Origin: an uncultured Atopobium sp.
Lineage (GTDB): Bacteria > Actinomycetota > Coriobacteriia > Coriobacteriales > Atopobiaceae
DNA length: 64,000 nucleotides
Reading direction: 5' to 3'
Assembly (NCBI GenBank): GCA_938036925.1
Contig: CALHVU010000052.1
Span: forward strand, 1-64,000
Of the stretch, positions 7,537-15,818 are shown one piece after another. The notes under the pieces were generated by a model. It did no database searches. It was given only the letters and a program-made list of their open reading frames with translations, and was not told the origin of the DNA. Numbering within the stretch: position 1 is the stretch's first letter; every line of letters starts with the position of its first letter. Made by a program: the position numbers and the translations under genes.

Positions 7537-8346
7537 TTACTTAATCAGGACATTTCCTTCATAGCTGTCATGAACATCTTGAGGCGTGACGCCCATGTGC
7601 TTCTTATATAGTCGGCTGAAATAGAACGGATCGCTATAGCCAACTGCCTCGGAAGTCTCTCGCACAGAAAGACCAGATTGAAGTAGCTGTTGAGCATGAT
7701 CAAGACGCTTTGCAATAATGAATGTCATTGGGCGAACGCCAAATGTTTGGACAAAATTGTTGGAGAAACGTTGAGTGCTCATTCCGCAACGTTTAGCCAG
7801 GCCAGGGATGGTAATTGGATCTGCAAAGTGGAGCTCAATGTACGTGCGAGCCTCAGCCATGCTCTCCTGAACCTTTTGGCTGTTGGTGAGTAGGAACATA
7901 GACTTGATGAGCTCGGTGCCATTGACAATCTGAGCAACACGATTGTCCAGCGATGGGGTGGTGTTAAGTTTTTCCAGGTCAAGCACCTTATCAAGAATGC
8001 GGTCGAATCCTTGAGGATCAAATGCATAGGCATTGAAGATTGGGCTGGTGACATCGCCCTGAATGCCATCATAGTAGATGTTTACATGGTCAAACGAGCG
8101 TCCGTAAAGGGTTCGATATGTTACTGTCTGACCTGCAGGAACATGTACAACCGTAGTTCCTTCGCAGACAAATTCATTTCCACCAATAGTAATCTCGGCA
8201 GCTCCAAAAACAGGAATGATGAAAACAGAATGAGCAAGCGAAAAGGTAACTTGGGAGTCAGCAATCTTCTGTTGGCGGTTGATCGAAAACACACTATACG
8301 TCTGCCGCGAATAGGTCTCTTTTAGCTCCTGCAGATTAGCCTGCAT
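7537..8346 (-). CDS. AraC-family transcriptional regulator
   Basis: 269 residues with TGAGGAGA upstream of the ATG. The N-terminal half (about 35-105) looks like a cupin effector domain (HSVFIIPVFGAAEITIGGNEFVCEGTTVVHVPAGQTV). Residues about 170-265 form the double helix-turn-helix of AraC, with GLAKRCGMSTQRFSNNFVQTFG as the first and SVRETSEAVGYSDPFYFSRLYKKHMG as the second unit plus the PxD-like end (GVTPQDV). It probably senses a sugar; target could be the neighbouring KDG cassette or the divergent gene at 8790, neither shown by the sequence. Confidence 0.9.
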   Translation of the reverse strand: MQANLQELKETYSRQTYSVFSINRQQKIADSQVTFSLAHSVFIIPVFGAAEITIGGNEFVCEGTTVVHVPAGQTVTYRTLYGRSFDHVNIYYDGIQGDVTSPIFNAYAFDPQGFDRILDKVLDLEKLNTTPSLDNRVAQIVNGTELIKSMFLLTNSQKVQESMAEARTYIELHFADPITIPGLAKRCGMSTQRFSNNFVQTFGVRPMTFIIAKRLDHAQQLLQSGLSVRETSEAVGYSDPFYFSRLYKKHMGVTPQDVHDSYEGNVLIK

Positions 8347-8789
8347 AGAATCTCCTCATTTCAAAAGCGCTCTAATGCGCCGAATATTAAAAATAACATG
8401 GAGAGTATTTTAGCCAGCAGAACCGCGATTGCAACCCCAAAATCAAATAAAATGCCATTTCAGGGGTTAAATTTTGATTAACGAGAAAGACAATTGCCTA
8501 CGTAACTTTTATAGAATGATTTTAAAAAGAACAATTTATGAATAAATTTTGTCCATTCAAATTAAAGATTTTACGTTTTGATTGTTCGCTTTAAACTGCC
8601 GATAAATAGCGTTTTTTGATACCATAAATTAGTTATGCACAAATGGTTTCTTCAGGTTAACTTTAGATACTACAAACTTCTTTGAGATGTCGTAGCTTTC
8701 TTTTAGTTTTCATGAATTCCATTGGTTTTGCAGGTTTTAGGTTTAGGTTTTATTGGCTTCTGTAGAGGTTTCTCGTAGAAGGTTTGTAT
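8347..8789. other. 443-bp divergent intergenic region
   Basis: AT-rich region between the AraC gene and the YidC fusion gene, holding both promoters. I see no open frame with a ribosome binding site. A GGTTTTAGGTTTAGGTTTT tract lies at about 8733-8751, and TAGAAGG gives the ribosome binding site of the next gene. Confidence 0.5.
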
Positions 8790-10826
8790 ATGGAGCAGCT
8801 TGCACACGTTTTTTCACTTATCGTTCAGCCCGCATACGACTTGACCGGCAGTTGGTGGGCGGCAATCTTCCTTTTTACTCTTGCGACTAAAATCATCCTG
8901 ATGCCCCTGGCACTTTGGACGCAACAAAATTCTATTGTTATGGTGCGCCTTATGCCCGAGACCTTCCGCTTAAAGACTCGCTACTTCGGCGACAGGGAGA
9001 CCATCGAGGAGCGCTCCAACGAGCTCAACAAAAAGGCAGGCTATCACCCGCTATTGAGTCTTATTCCTCTGGCAATCCAGGTAGTCATCCTGTTCGGCCT
9101 AGTTGACGTTATCCATGGCATCACCGATTCTGGTGCGCCTGGCACAGAGTTTTTGGGCATGACCCCAATCATCGATGGCGGTATCACCTGGATTATGCCA
9201 CTGGCAGCAGCTTTGTCCTCGGTTGCTCTTGGTCTTGCTTCCAACAAGCTGAATCCGCTTCAGCGCGAGCAGTCTCGTGCAGAGAAGAACACCACAAACG
9301 GCCTTTCTATTGCAATGTCGCTGGTACTTGCAGTCTACGTTGTCTGTGGCATGGCATTCTATTGGGTTTGCTCAAACCTTCTCTCAATCCTGGTCCAAAT
9401 TGTCTGCAACATCATCATCGACCCTCGTAAGCAGGTTGATTACGACGATCTCAATGCTGCTCGCGACGAGTTTGAGGCAATGGACGCAGCAACTAAATCC
9501 ACTCACAAGTGGTTCCAGCGCGATCCTCATGCCGCTCGCGAAAAAGAGGACTACAAGCGCTTCTTTGACACCATCGGCAAGCACCTGGTCTTTTACTCCG
9601 AATCAAGCGGTTTCTACAAGTACTTCCAGGGCGCCATCGAGTGGCTGCTGGCAAACTCTGACATTCGTATCCACTATGTCACCTCTGACCCTAACGACCA
9701 GGTCTTTGAACTGGCAAAACAGCAGCCTCGCCTGATTCCGTATTACTTGGGTCAGCGTCGCCTTATCACGCTTTTCATGAAGCTCGACGCTGATGTTGTG
9801 GTAACTTCCCTCGGCGACCTGGAGAGCTCCTACATGAAGCGCTCCTATGTGCGCAAAGACGCTGAATACATGTATATGTGCCACCATATGACCTCCATGA
9901 CGGTCACCTCAACGCGCAACGAGTACACCTACTACGACGACGTCCTCTGCGTTGGCCCTCACCAGCAGCACGATCTTGAGCTGGTCGAGAAGTACTACGG
10001 TACGCCATCCAAGAGAAAGCCTGCTATTGGCTACGATCTTCTCGATAGGTCAATCAAAAACTACCAGAAGCAGAATCTGGGCCAGCGCAAACCTGGCGAG
10101 AAACCCCTGTTGCTGATTGGTCCTTCGTGGCAGTATGACAACTTGATGGACAGCTGCCTTGACGGCCTGCTTGAGCAGCTCATGGGCCGCGGCTGGCGCA
10201 TTGTGGTCCGCCCACACCCAGAGTATTTGAAGCGCTATCCTGCCCGCATGGAGGAGATTCTTGCTCGCTACGCTGAAGCGGACCCAGAGGAGCTCTCCTT
10301 TGAGACTGACTTCAGCTCCAACACTTCGGTTCTCTCGGCTGACCTGCTCTTTACTGACTGGTCGAGTGTTGCTGAGGAGTTCTCGTTTACCACGCTCAAG
10401 CCGTCGGTCTTCATTGATACCGCGATGAAGGAGAACAACCCCGACTGGAGCAAGATTCATTCGGATCCATGTGACATTACGCTCAGAAACGAGATTGGCC
10501 GCAGCTTTGATCCTAAGGACCTCTCGGGCCTGGGCGACGCGGTTGCGCAGATGCTTGAGGAGACCGATAGCTGGTCGCACAAGATTGAAGAGATTCGTAA
10601 CAATATGATCTTCAACCTCGGCCACGGCGGAGAAGCCGCAGGTAAGTTCATTCTTGAGCGCGTTTTGGCGCACCAGGAGGGAACCGCGGACGCTGACGTC
10701 GAGAAGACCGACGACGCAGCAACCGAGGTTGACGCCGACGCAGCAACCGACGAAGCAGCAACCGAGGTTGACGCCGACGCCGCAAGCAACGGCAACGCCG
10801 AGAAGGACAGTGATCTCCGTGCGTAA
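8790..10826 (+). CDS. YidC/Oxa1-like membrane domain fused to CDP-glycerol glycerophosphotransferase-like domain
   Basis: 678 residues from ATG 8790 (GAAGG upstream). Residues about 1-210 look like a YidC/Oxa1 core: five hydrophobic segments, a basic loop with the PE-x-x-x-L-K-x-R-Y-x-G-D pattern (MPETFRLKTRYFGD), and GYHPLLSLIPLAIQ matching the GxNPL-x(4)-PLxxQ motif. Residues about 245-640 match the TagB/TagF glycerophosphotransferase fold, with HHMTSM, WRIVVRPHPEY and FTDWSSVAEEF as typical landmarks. The last 45 residues are repeats of (D)AATEVDADA. The chain probably anchors polymerising chemistry at the membrane. The next gene overlaps its stop. A separate housekeeping YidC would be expected elsewhere. 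Confidence 0.82.
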   Translation: MEQLAHVFSLIVQPAYDLTGSWWAAIFLFTLATKIILMPLALWTQQNSIVMVRLMPETFRLKTRYFGDRETIEERSNELNKKAGYHPLLSLIPLAIQVVILFGLVDVIHGITDSGAPGTEFLGMTPIIDGGITWIMPLAAALSSVALGLASNKLNPLQREQSRAEKNTTNGLSIAMSLVLAVYVVCGMAFYWVCSNLLSILVQIVCNIIIDPRKQVDYDDLNAARDEFEAMDAATKSTHKWFQRDPHAAREKEDYKRFFDTIGKHLVFYSESSGFYKYFQGAIEWLLANSDIRIHYVTSDPNDQVFELAKQQPRLIPYYLGQRRLITLFMKLDADVVVTSLGDLESSYMKRSYVRKDAEYMYMCHHMTSMTVTSTRNEYTYYDDVLCVGPHQQHDLELVEKYYGTPSKRKPAIGYDLLDRSIKNYQKQNLGQRKPGEKPLLLIGPSWQYDNLMDSCLDGLLEQLMGRGWRIVVRPHPEYLKRYPARMEEILARYAEADPEELSFETDFSSNTSVLSADLLFTDWSSVAEEFSFTTLKPSVFIDTAMKENNPDWSKIHSDPCDITLRNEIGRSFDPKDLSGLGDAVAQMLEETDSWSHKIEEIRNNMIFNLGHGGEAAGKFILERVLAHQEGTADADVEKTDDAATEVDADAATDEAATEVDADAASNGNAEKDSDLRA

Positions 10827-12975
10827 AACGGTCGCTTCATCTGTGAAAGCACCAGTCAGTGCCGCCGTCCACAAGACGCGTGTACTCTTTGTGCATGCTG
10901 CGTTGTATGTTGTAGCACTGACGTTGGTCTGGTGGGCACTGCTGCCAGCAATTGCTCAGGCGTATGTTGACCCGTCAGTTATGACCTACACCATCCAGGC
11001 ACTGGCAGCAGTCGTAGTTGCACTCTCTGCGGTGCTTGGCGTTGCGTTTAGGCGCTCTCGTAAGGTGCTCTTCCGTCTGCTTAAGATTGATGAGAACGCC
11101 AATAAGATTGTCGAAGGCAAAGTTCACAAGGTTGACGCCAAAGGTGCTGAAGCTGCAAATACTCAGATGAAAGAAATCCTTGCAGCAGAAGCCATTCGTC
11201 TCAAAGAACAAAAAGAGGGAACCCTCAAACCTAAGGGTCGTATTGGTGTCGCATTTCTTGTCTCTTTCTTTACTGTCTTTACTATCTTGGTCGTAGCCCC
11301 ACTTGAGCTGGTGGCAAGCAATGCGCGAGACCTTTCTTTCAACCTCAACGATGTTGCAGGTCCCGTTATTATTGCAGGTCTTATCCTTACGATCATTCTT
11401 ACAGTGCTTCTATCACTCCTGCGTAAGCGTGTGTTCAACGTTGCCGTTGCATTTGTAGGCGCCGTCGGTGTGGCGTCATACGTTCAGGCAGTATTCTTGA
11501 ACGGTGGTATGCCACTTGCAGATGGTCATGAGGTTATTTGGTCAGACTTCACAACCCAAATGATTGTCTCTGGCCTCATTTGGCTAGCAATCATTGCAGC
11601 TGCAGTGACCTTCTCGCTCCTAAAAGCACGTCAGCTCCGAACGGGCCTTTTGGTAACCGCAACCGCGCTTATCATTGTCCAGACTGTTGGTGTTGCAAGT
11701 CTGTGGGGACCTGCAATAGCAGCGTCGATAGATGCTCACGCCGAGCACCAGCAGGTTGTTGCAACGCGCGAGGGCCTCTACAACGTTTCCTCCAAGAAGA
11801 ACGTCGTGGTGTTTGTTCTAGATACCACTGATACCGCTTTTGTCCAGAAGCTTTACGATGAGCATCCAGAGACATTTGCGCCTCTTACTGGCTTTACGTG
11901 GTATAGAAATTCCGTCGGCTCCATGATTCCTACGCGTTATGGTGTTCCATCGCTGCTTTTTGGCTCCCGTCCTCAGCCTGGCGAGAATTTCAACGATTTT
12001 GTCTACAACTGGGCACAAAGTGATCAGTACCTCAAGGATATTCAGAATGCTGGATATCAGGCAGGTTTGTATACGGACCAGTTGAACTACTCTCACTACA
12101 GAGACACTGCGCAGAAGTATTCTATCAACTACCACGAGCCTCGTGGTCGTGGTATAGATAACCAGCTAGACGTGCTAGGTGCGCTGCGCATTCTCTACAA
12201 GACGGCATTCTGTAGGGACATGCCTTGGGTATTTAAGCCTCGATTCTGGTATTACACCGAGGACCTCAATATGCGTATGCGCAGACCAGTCAACATGGAC
12301 GAGGTTGATCTTTCTTCTCAGCCTTACACCGAGGATGACCTCAAGTATTACCAGGAACTTCAACACTACGGTCTCTCGATTGATGACAGTGCTGGTCAGA
12401 AAGGATCGTTCCGCTTTATCCACCTTTTTGGTTCACACCCACCTTATACGCTTGATCGTAACGTTGAGCCTACCAGCGATCCAAGCAAGCAAAACGTTGA
12501 TGAGCAAACCATCGCGGCTTACAGAATTGTTGCGCAGTATATCGCTGAACTTAAGCGTCTTGGTGTGTATGAAAACACGTCTTTTATTATTACCGCAGAT
12601 CACGGTGACTGGTATTTGACTAATAACGATATCCAGCAGCCTTCCGCTCCAGTCATTATGTACAAACCTGCTGGTCAGACTGCTGAAGAGGCGGCTCAGC
12701 CTATGCAGATTTCTGACGCGCCTGTCTGGCACTACGATATTCTGGCGCAGACACTCAAGGATATGGGCGTTGACCAGCAGACGCTTTCTAACTACACCAC
12801 ACCGCTTGATGAGTCTTATGAGGGTGAGACGCGTCCTCGTTACTACATTGAGACCATTTCAAACGGCAAGCAAGACATCTTTGTCAGGGAGTTTGTCATT
12901 AACGGTGACGCCAACGACATGAAGAATTGGAGCCTCACGGGCAACGAATGGCCTGTTGAACCATGGCATGACTAA
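10819..12975 (+). CDS. LtaS/sulfatase-type membrane phosphoglycerol transferase-like protein
   Basis: About 718 residues. I prefer GTG 10819, overlapping the previous stop by 8 nt and 11 nt after AAGGA; GTG 10810 is the alternative. The N-terminal 330 residues hold about six membrane segments with a basic cytoplasmic loop. From about residue 345 an alkaline-phosphatase-superfamily domain follows: VVVFVLDTTD as first metal site, SMIPTRYGVPSLL with a probable nucleophilic Thr, FIHLFGSHPPY, and FIITADHGDW. Coupling to the TagF-like fusion suggests a two-gene cassette making or modifying a glycerol-phosphate or similar surface polymer; the exact reaction is inferred. Confidence 0.75.
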   Translation: MRKTVASSVKAPVSAAVHKTRVLFVHAALYVVALTLVWWALLPAIAQAYVDPSVMTYTIQALAAVVVALSAVLGVAFRRSRKVLFRLLKIDENANKIVEGKVHKVDAKGAEAANTQMKEILAAEAIRLKEQKEGTLKPKGRIGVAFLVSFFTVFTILVVAPLELVASNARDLSFNLNDVAGPVIIAGLILTIILTVLLSLLRKRVFNVAVAFVGAVGVASYVQAVFLNGGMPLADGHEVIWSDFTTQMIVSGLIWLAIIAAAVTFSLLKARQLRTGLLVTATALIIVQTVGVASLWGPAIAASIDAHAEHQQVVATREGLYNVSSKKNVVVFVLDTTDTAFVQKLYDEHPETFAPLTGFTWYRNSVGSMIPTRYGVPSLLFGSRPQPGENFNDFVYNWAQSDQYLKDIQNAGYQAGLYTDQLNYSHYRDTAQKYSINYHEPRGRGIDNQLDVLGALRILYKTAFCRDMPWVFKPRFWYYTEDLNMRMRRPVNMDEVDLSSQPYTEDDLKYYQELQHYGLSIDDSAGQKGSFRFIHLFGSHPPYTLDRNVEPTSDPSKQNVDEQTIAAYRIVAQYIAELKRLGVYENTSFIITADHGDWYLTNNDIQQPSAPVIMYKPAGQTAEEAAQPMQISDAPVWHYDILAQTLKDMGVDQQTLSNYTTPLDESYEGETRPRYYIETISNGKQDIFVREFVINGDANDMKNWSLTGNEWPVEPWHD

Positions 12976-13019
12976 GCTGGGTGCTTTGACGCGCCTGTTC
13001 AGGAGGTCCTACCGGCTCT

Positions 13020-13148
13020 ATGATTTACTCGCAAAAAGCTCGCATTGGTGGTGTTACCTACGAATTTAATGCAAGGGGTGAAGCGCATAAAGCACTACCA
13101 GGAAACATTGTTCCTAAAGCATATAAGCCACTAGTTGAGGCTGCGTGA
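13020..13148 (+). CDS. Possible 42-residue protein, may be a gene remnant
   Basis: Short open frame whose TGA overlaps the ATG of the next gene (ATGA), which favours real translation. AGGAGGT lies 12 nt upstream of the ATG, slightly far. The chain contains GGVTYEFNARGEAHKALPG, similar in style to the YYYEFDENGYLIKAIG end of the next protein, so it may be the leftover C-terminus of another member of that small family. Confidence 0.35.
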   Translation: MIYSQKARIGGVTYEFNARGEAHKALPGNIVPKAYKPLVEAA

Positions 13149-13789
13149 TGACTATGAACAAGAAACATAAATGGCTGCCTCTAAAGATTTTCTCTATAGT
13201 TCTGTTTCTTATGGCCACTGTCTTCCTCTTGTGGAATACATTTGCTACGCCCTACCCATGGGCAATTGACTCACTTCAGCAAAAAGCGGTAGAGCGGGCC
13301 ACACAAGAAGCTATCAATACCGCCAAGCAAGAAGGAGACGGCGGAAAGCCTTACCTCAAAGACATCGACTATATGAAGCTCACGCTTGGCAGTTGCTATA
13401 TAGGAGTAAAACCAGAAACCCGGAACAACCTTATTTGGGAGATTCGATATAGAGATAAACCTGTGGGATATGTCATGCAAGAGCTCGGAACTTTAAGGTT
13501 CTCCGCTCTTGCCGGCAATTACGAGTCCTTCAAACTCGTGGATTTGGAGGAAATTTCTCTTGACGACTACAAGGAAGTAAGAGACGGCTCTGTAGAACTT
13601 GGACCTTTTGAATGGAAACTTCCCTTCGGTTGGGTAACGGTTGATGGACACAAAGCGTACCGACAAATCAACGGCTACCTTTTTTCACATGGGCTAGCAA
13701 TAGTTGATGACTACTATTATGAGTTCGATGAGAATGGATATCTCATAAAAGCGATAGGTCCGGCACTGGATTCAGAAACCGAAAATTAA
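13148..13789 (+). CDS. Membrane-anchored surface protein, function unknown
   Basis: 213 residues from ATG 13148 (ATG 13157 possible). Residues about 12-33 are a single N-terminal membrane helix after KKHKW, so most of the chain lies outside the cell. The exported part holds AINTAKQEGDGGKPYLKDIDY and a C-terminal EFDENGYLIKAIG segment. Family unknown. It follows the polymer cassette and overlaps the 42-codon frame. A decayed paralogue lies directly downstream, showing local duplication. Confidence 0.6.
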   Translation: MTMNKKHKWLPLKIFSIVLFLMATVFLLWNTFATPYPWAIDSLQQKAVERATQEAINTAKQEGDGGKPYLKDIDYMKLTLGSCYIGVKPETRNNLIWEIRYRDKPVGYVMQELGTLRFSALAGNYESFKLVDLEEISLDDYKEVRDGSVELGPFEWKLPFGWVTVDGHKAYRQINGYLFSHGLAIVDDYYYEFDENGYLIKAIGPALDSETEN

Positions 13790-14093
13790 GTGATCCCGCA
13801 ACAGTTCTATATGTTGTTTACGATCATTCCGGAAATGTAACTGAACTCGCCGAAAAAAGAAGGAGGCCATCAATACTGCCCGTCAGGAAGGAGATGCGGG
13901 AAAGCCATACCTGAAAGACATCGACTATACAGAACTTACCCTTGGTGGTTGTTATGTAGGGACGAATTTTAATACATAAATTCCGTATGGAAAAATAATG
14001 CCAATTGCCAGTCAAGCTTGCGTGTTTGATGACAGCGGATATCTTGTAAGAGAAGGGCCGTTGGAGGATTTTCCATCAGTTTCGGATACGTAA
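13790..14093 (+). pseudogene. Decayed paralogue of the upstream surface protein
   Basis: Three fragments in different frames match the intact neighbour. The frame from 13790 gives SDPATVLYVVYDHSGNVTELAEK. A second, frameshifted near 13860, gives AINTARQEGDAGKPYLKDID and ends at a stop near 13978. The third gives VFDDSGYLVREGPLED and ends with TAA at 14091. The middle of the protein is deleted. No start codon or ribosome binding site of its own is seen. Confidence 0.75.
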
Positions 14094-14142
14094 CGTAGGA
14101 TCCGGATACCTGCGGGTATCTGTGTGGGTTGCGTCAATTGAG

Positions 14143-14973
14143 TTACATAAACGCAATAGTATGCGGACTCATATAAAGCGAGCAAGAAGAAATCTGTAGT
14201 GCAGGAAGCTCAGGTAAACCTGCAAGGTTGCATCCTGACCCCACATACGCAACAAGAATCAATACAAGGCCAATTGCGATAAAAATACCACCGAACAGCG
14301 AGAGCAGTCTTTTCGAATGTCCTTCTGACCATGACGTTGTATTTGTTCGCTCCGTGGAGGCTGTGGTCTTCTCGGCAGGAACTTGTGCAAAGAAATGAGC
14401 AATCCACTTTGCATAGTCTCGTGCGCTTTGCACGAGAGAATGCATTATGCGAGCTACTATCGGTATTACCAGTATGGAAACACCTCCTATGAGCAGAAAC
14501 ACACCGGCAGAAAGCGCGCCGGAAAGGAACATGTCGTGCAGAAATCCCACTACAAGTGCCGGGATGCTCATTACTCCGCAGAAAAGACCACAGGCAACTG
14601 CAAAGCATAATGAAATAACAAGTGCCCAAATTACAAAATAAATGCTCAATGCCGTAAGTGCGAGGGCAAACGTAAGGGGTATCCAGACAATAGCGCCTAT
14701 GACGAGAAGTACGATAGTTATGGACATAAGCACCGAATCAGAGCGGATACGCTGAGTTGCGCGTAGAAACGCAGGCATACTCTCCAGTGCTGATTGAACC
14801 GCATCATCAATGCTTCCCATGGCTGCTACGGCTTTTTCCTCGGACATACCGTCTTCCATACGGTCGTGTATTGCCTCGTCGTAATAGGCAAGAGCATCAT
14901 CAATGCTGTTTTTGGGAACATGCTTTTTCTTAAGGTTTGCGCGAAGTTCGGCAAGAAACTCATCCTTTTTCAT
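14143..14973 (-). CDS. DUF1700 (HAAS) membrane protein
   Basis: 276 residues. The N-terminal MKKDEFLAELRANLKK-x(9)-DDALAYYDEAIHDRMEDGMSEEKAVAAMGS is the signature of the DUF1700/HAAS domain found with PadR regulators. Four or five membrane helices follow between residues about 80 and 250. Its start overlaps the PadR stop by 4 nt. In related loci a DUF4097 adhesin-like gene often follows; here the operon ends. Such pairs act in envelope stress sensing; that role is inferred from the family. Confidence 0.85.
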   Translation of the reverse strand: MKKDEFLAELRANLKKKHVPKNSIDDALAYYDEAIHDRMEDGMSEEKAVAAMGSIDDAVQSALESMPAFLRATQRIRSDSVLMSITIVLLVIGAIVWIPLTFALALTALSIYFVIWALVISLCFAVACGLFCGVMSIPALVVGFLHDMFLSGALSAGVFLLIGGVSILVIPIVARIMHSLVQSARDYAKWIAHFFAQVPAEKTTASTERTNTTSWSEGHSKRLLSLFGGIFIAIGLVLILVAYVGSGCNLAGLPELPALQISSCSLYMSPHTIAFM

Positions 14974-15284
14974 GACGATGCTCCTTCTTTAATGTAGGAG
15001 AGAATGTCTGTAATGGAGGCCTCATCAGCGATAAATCGTGAGAGTTCTAAGTGTCCCGCGTCAGTAATCAAATAATATTTGCGGAGACGACCGTTGTGCT
15101 CACGTGTGTATTCGGAAAGGAAATGTTGCTTAGCAAGACGTTTCAAAATGGGATAGAGCGTTGACTCGGAGAGCTCAAGCGATGCAGGGGCATCCCGGAT
15201 GATTTGATACCCGTAGGAATCTTTGCGGGCTATGGCTGCGAGGACGCAGATATCAAGAAATCCACGCTTCAGCTGTGCATCCAC
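14970..15284 (-). CDS. PadR-family transcriptional regulator
   Basis: 104 residues with AAGGAGACG upstream of the ATG. Winged helix typical of PadR subfamily 2: MDAQLKRGFLDICVLAAIARKDSYGYQI and SESTLYPILKRLAKQHFLSEYTREHNGRLRKYYLITDAG. It is the first gene of the PadR-DUF1700 pair. Two palindromic sites lie directly upstream, so autoregulation is likely. Confidence 0.93.
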   Translation of the reverse strand: MDAQLKRGFLDICVLAAIARKDSYGYQIIRDAPASLELSESTLYPILKRLAKQHFLSEYTREHNGRLRKYYLITDAGHLELSRFIADEASITDILSYIKEGASS

Positions 15285-15299
15285 AATACGTCTCCTTCA

Positions 15300-15357
15300 A
15301 TATACTATGTGATACATAGTATATATTACTCAGGCATACTATGCAATACACAGTATG
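15300..15357. promoter_or_regulatory. PadR autoregulatory operators
   Basis: Perfect palindrome TATACTATGT-GAT-ACATAGTATA at 15301-15323, with the ATGT...ACAT halves known for PadR. A second, imperfect copy, CATACTATG-N5-CACAGTATG, lies at 15335-15357. They sit 16 and 50 bp before the regulator start and also face the broken gene on the plus strand. Confidence 0.7.
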
Positions 15358-15473
15358 AAAAAATATAGTATGAACTTGCCATCTTTGTAGGTGTTGTAAT
15401 ATTTCTATAGCGCTATGTGTGTGAAAATAGTATGTATGAAAGACGGTCCGGTGGCGGACAAAGGAGACATGAG

Positions 15474-15700
15474 TTGAACTTCCGTGAAGACGATGCCGAT
15501 ACACAGAACAACACCGACGTGCAAAAAAAGCAATGGACTCGCTTGATCACGATTTGCTGACAGGCGAGACGCTGGACGTTGGAGATAAAGTTACGCGTCG
15601 GCTCTCACAGGAGCAAGCCACCCTGCCTCATCCCGCTGCAAAATCGTCAGGCCCCATACAGAGCAAGCAAGAAATCACAGCAGAAGCGGTTAAGAAAATG
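15474..15700 (+). pseudogene. Frameshifted, truncated gene of unknown function
   Basis: AAAGGAG lies 8 nt before a TTG start at 15474 giving NFREDDADTQNNTDVQKK, which stops at about 15560. At the A7 run (15523-15529) a one-base slip joins it to a longer frame, KAMDSLDHDLLTGETLDVGD and onward to QSKQEITAEAV, which then runs into palindrome copy 2. The polar, acidic sequence has no recognised domain. It is either a dead gene cut by the repeat or a phase-variable one. Confidence 0.45.
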
Positions 15701-15743
15701 AACTGCCTCCCATTTCTTATGTCCAAGAAATGGGAGGCAGTTC
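15700..15743. repeat. 44-bp interspersed palindrome, copy 2
   Basis: Same 19-nt arms as copy 1, but the loop reads ATGTCC, the reverse complement of the copy 1 loop. It is followed by GACGCGGC and a T6 run at about 15753-15760, so it may terminate plus-strand transcription. It lies between the broken gene and the convergent gene at 15819. Confidence 0.9.
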
Positions 15744-15818
15744 AACACGACGCGGCTTTTTTGGTGACTAGTTATAGGAGCGGCTCTGTGAAGAGAGCTT
15801 GCCTGCGACCTGGGATTA

